Part shown: in pieces, positions 37,572 to 39,655 of the stretch
Layout of the letters: each line of letters starts with the position of its first letter
Numbering within the stretch: position 1 is the first letter of the stretch
Origin: a virus
Reading direction: 5' to 3' (one strand)
Virus record (IMG/VR): IMGVR_UViG_3300050821_002682
Location: 1 to 39,655 of that record
Length of the DNA: 39,655 bases
Notes under the pieces: model-generated
Seen by the model: the letters and a program-made list of their open reading frames with translations, nothing else
What the model was told of the DNA's origin: nothing
Databases searched by the model: none
Made by a program: the position numbers and the translations under genes

Positions 37572-38427
37572 TGGACTGCTCCTTGATTGTTTGTTGATAA
37601 ACGCTACAAAACTTGTTTACAGGACAATATGACGTACAGCGCCTAGCCTCACCGCGCCTTGCCTCGATTCGGTCCCCTGCTCCGTTAGCCAAATAATCTT
37701 GTGCCTCGATGAGAGAATCGACCAGCTTAACAGCTCTCTTGTTACTCCCCTTCATGACTGCGAACTTGCTAGGCGAAGACCACTTCTCTTCATCCGAACA
37801 ATAGGGAAGATTAACTTCTGCAGATAAGTGAAGCCTAATGCGATCTTCGATAAACGCCGTCGTTTCTTCTCTAGACCACATAACGATATCAGCCGTAGCC
37901 ACCTGGAACTTAGGGTAATTAGGATTGTTCTTAGACTCTCTTAAGTTAAAGTCCCTCAATATCCCAACGATCTTAAGCTCTCTAGCGTCAAGACCATTCA
38001 TGCGAAGAAGCATAAGCTGCATGTTTAACTGCTGCACCCACTCAGGCTTTGGCGGGTTATCCTTAAGGAAACCCCAAGCTGTGGTCACTTTATAATCGGA
38101 CAGCACACCGCTATCTAGGTCTAGGGAATCGATCTGAGCCGATACCGTATATTTGCCGAACTTACCGAAATACCGCTTTTCAGCTATGGCCCTCTTATCG
38201 TCGTTCGCTCTCTCTAATATGGTGTGCACACTTTGCCCCAGCAGTGACCAAACACGGTCCCCTACGTCTTCCTCTATTTCCTCTGCGTGTTTTAACTTTA
38301 AAGCCCTGATCCGTGGAGGCTGAAGAAGTTCGGTCACACTAAAGTCCGACTTACCCTTGGTGTACGGATCTGAGCTGATGGCCCTGAAGAGAGCGTTAGG
38401 CAACTGCATTTTATTGGTCAGTTTCAT
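37540..38427 (-). CDS. RecB/Cas4-like PD-(D/E)xK exonuclease with Fe-S cysteines
   Basis: 295 residues. Nuclease core: GQSVHTILER with H68, VSAQIDSLD with D100, GVLSDYKVTT with D111-Y-K113, and QQLNMQLMLLR with Q133/Q137. Four cysteines fit a 4Fe-4S cluster: NLPYCSDEEKW and, near the C-terminus, RRCTSYCPVNKFC (C-x3-C-x5-C). This is the Cas4/AddB-type arrangement in stand-alone phage exonucleases used in recombination or to make 3' tails. First well-identified enzyme of the leftward accessory region. ATGA overlap with the preceding start-less frame. Confidence 0.88.
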   Translation of the reverse strand: MKLTNKMQLPNALFRAISSDPYTKGKSDFSVTELLQPPRIRALKLKHAEEIEEDVGDRVWSLLGQSVHTILERANDDKRAIAEKRYFGKFGKYTVSAQIDSLDLDSGVLSDYKVTTAWGFLKDNPPKPEWVQQLNMQLMLLRMNGLDARELKIVGILRDFNLRESKNNPNYPKFQVATADIVMWSREETTAFIEDRIRLHLSAEVNLPYCSDEEKWSSPSKFAVMKGSNKRAVKLVDSLIEAQDYLANGAGDRIEARRGEARRCTSYCPVNKFCSVYQQTIKEQSNAIGISNREM

Positions 38428-38663
38428 TTGGCCCAGTTCTCCACAGCTTCCCTGAAGAAGAAATGCGTGTCGATTTTATCTACTATTTCCTTTTGAATAT
38501 CCTCAGAAAGAGAGAAGAAATCAAGAATAACACCTTCTTTAAAGAGATAGAAGGTGCCGCTATTTTCAGCTTCTACCGTTATCTTGTCATTATCTAATTG
38601 GTATTCGAAACTATATGGTTTTACGATAACCTCTCCAATTGTTGGAATAATTAGAGAGATATA
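38424..38663 (-). CDS. protein-like frame lacking ordinary start, up to 79 aa
   Basis: Open frame ending with TGA (38424-38426) that overlaps the nuclease ATG (ATGA), the linkage used by real genes here. It reads VKPYSFEYQLDNDKITVEAE, NSGTFYLFKEGVILDFFSLS and ends FREAVENWAK, convincing protein. No in-frame ATG, GTG or TTG is present. A GGAG (around 38633-38636) lies eight bases before GTA 38624. The bounds given are the open frame; the initiator may be ATT, ATC or GTA, or the start was lost. Confidence 0.5.
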   Translation of the reverse strand, partial: YISLIIPTIGEVIVKPYSFEYQLDNDKITVEAENSGTFYLFKEGVILDFFSLSEDIQKEIVDKIDTHFFFREAVENWAK

Positions 38664-38703
38664 TCAGAAAAATATTAAGTCAAATCAAAAGAATCGAGAA
38701 TGC

Positions 38704-39330
38704 TTAGAAACTACTCAATTGCGAAAGATTTCCGTTGAATATGTTTAAATCAACGTCACCTGTTATTCCTGGACACTTCCCATTACTCGCCTTTTGCCAC
38801 ATCTTCCAATTACTCCATGGCTTTGGAACACTAGGGGCCGTTACCTCGTAATTCGCCACCCAAAGAGGAAAACGAGAGAATGCAGGAGGATTACCAATAT
38901 CGTTAATAAAACCAGGAGAACAATAGATAATAGGTGTCTGGTTTGTTGCTACTTCTACCTGATTTAAAAAGGATAAAGCAGAGACAATCTGTTGGTTTGG
39001 ATTAACCCCACCATGATTCTCGAAATCAAGAATAAGAGGAAAATCAGCTATACTAATTGGAAGAACAAGGCCTAAGAAGTGCTTCGCTTGCGCAATAGGG
39101 TCTTGATCTGGATGAAAGAAATGATAGGCGCCACGCTTAATCTTCCATTGATCACACGCGGCCCAGTTGGACTTGAAACTAGGGTCTACACCTATAGATC
39201 CATCACTTGCTTTCATGATTACGAAGCCAATGCCTGTAGCCTTCACCTCTTGCCAACTAGTGACGGGCGTCCAATGGGATATATCTATTCCGTTAACAGT
39301 CTCAGGGCCTGGTGGAACTCTTAAAGTCAT
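38704..39330 (-). CDS. GH25 lysozyme (endolysin)
   Basis: 208 residues from ATG 39330, six bases after GGAG. Muramidase of glycoside hydrolase family 25: GIDISHWTPV with D16, GFVIMKASDG, RGAYHFFHPDQDP, then LILDFEN with D102 and E104 as the catalytic pair, PIIYCSPGFI and PLWVANYEV. No signal peptide and no extra wall-binding domain, so export relies on the upstream holin-like protein. GH25 endolysins are found in phages of both Gram types. Confidence 0.93.
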   Translation of the reverse strand: MTLRVPPGPETVNGIDISHWTPVTSWQEVKATGIGFVIMKASDGSIGVDPSFKSNWAACDQWKIKRGAYHFFHPDQDPIAQAKHFLGLVLPISIADFPLILDFENHGGVNPNQQIVSALSFLNQVEVATNQTPIIYCSPGFINDIGNPPAFSRFPLWVANYEVTAPSVPKPWSNWKMWQKASNGKCPGITGDVDLNIFNGNLSQLSSF

Positions 39331-39353
39331 GTTATTCTCCATAAACGATTCGA

Positions 39354-39584
39354 TCATTTCTTAGGTTCAGTAGGATAGGCTGTCGGCTCATGCATCTGGA
39401 AGAAAAAATGTCCTGCCAAAACACCAGCCAAGAAGGCAATACCAGGAGCTTGTACCGAGTAACGGAAGATAGTCGCTGACTCGGTTGATGGGTTACCGTT
39501 ATAATAGTAGGTCCATAAGTCATAGATTATCCAAATGATCGGTGTTCCAAGCACGACAAGTCGAGTCAACCATTGATATTTCAT
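39354..39584 (-). CDS. holin-like membrane protein
   Basis: 76 residues. Two membrane segments: WLTRLVVLGTPIIWIIYDLW (about 5-24) and IFRYSVQAPGIAFLAGVLAG (about 39-60), with a short polar C-terminus (HEPTAYPTEPKK). It immediately precedes the lysozyme gene, the typical class II holin place. ATG 39584 lies in the terminal repeat and overlaps the HNH stop, so the gene is continuous with position 1-95 of the window. Confidence 0.78.
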   Translation of the reverse strand: MKYQWLTRLVVLGTPIIWIIYDLWTYYYNGNPSTESATIFRYSVQAPGIAFLAGVLAGHFFFQMHEPTAYPTEPKK

Positions 39585-39655
39585 TTAACATGCTTCCAAT
39601 ATTTATAATTGCGAATGTTACAAATTGTTGGTTGGCGCACACCATATTTATTTGC
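39561..39655. repeat. 95-bp terminal direct repeat, right copy
   Basis: Exact copy of bases 1-95. It contains the first eight codons of the holin-like gene and a partial 3' end of the HNH endonuclease gene. The unique genome length is therefore 39,560 bp. Confidence 0.95.

Overview
The window is a nearly complete, apparently circular genome of a tailed bacteriophage, about 39.56 kb of unique sequence. The first 95 bases are repeated exactly as the last 95. Reading frames run through this join: the HNH gene stop at positions 21-23 overlaps the start codon of the holin-like gene, which is complete in the right-hand copy. The host is not named by the sequence. Shine-Dalgarno sites are strong, GTG and TTG starts are common, and nothing suggests an archaeal or eukaryotic host. 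The virion genes (large portal, scaffold, HK97-type capsid, adaptor, 1,027-residue tail nozzle/hub, three long low-complexity or ejection-like proteins, one fibre) and the lack of tail tube, sheath or tape-measure genes point to a podovirus-like particle. I found no RNA polymerase, DNA polymerase, primase, helicase, integrase or tRNA gene, so the phage probably depends on the host replisome.

Layout. Almost everything is read leftwards (minus strand). A bidirectional control region at about 25.88-26.09 kb separates the late operon from a short rightward operon. The late operon runs 25.9 kb to 0: GNAT acetyltransferase, small genes, TerS, TerL, a dense chain of mini-genes (20.5-22.95 kb), portal, scaffold, capsid, decoration-like protein, adaptor, nozzle, internal/ejection proteins and fibre flanked by two small beta-rich proteins. 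Small genes, a lipoprotein and an HNH endonuclease follow. Across the join it continues into the holin-like protein and GH25 lysozyme (39.6-38.7 kb). The rightward operon (26.09-27.42 kb) carries five small proteins behind a promoter and a leader that can fold.

From 38.66 kb leftwards to 27.5 kb lies the accessory/early-type region. It holds a RecB/Cas4-like nuclease, a three-gene cassette (two paralogous HTH-like proteins around an IS66-Orf2-like protein), a second PD-(D/E)xK-type protein, an SSB-like acidic-tail protein and an internal consensus promoter at 35.0 kb. It continues with a DUF7336-like protein, a VRR-NUC nuclease, an HNH-AP2 homing endonuclease, a two-domain glycosyltransferase, two tandem paralogous glycosyltransferase-like proteins, a zinc ribbon and a sigma-region-4-like regulator.

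Most genes are joined by ATGA, GTGA, TGATG or TAATG overlaps. These overlaps fix many starts and reveal several genes of 26-56 codons (19936-20106, 20677-20805, 21181-21261, 21532-21624, 21621-21788, 33156-33317) that standard length cut-offs miss. The least familiar parts are the IS66-Orf2-like cassette, the glycan-modification cluster, the mini-gene chain, the folded leader at 26.0 kb and two conserved-looking frames without an ordinary start codon. All family names come from reading motifs; no database search was run.
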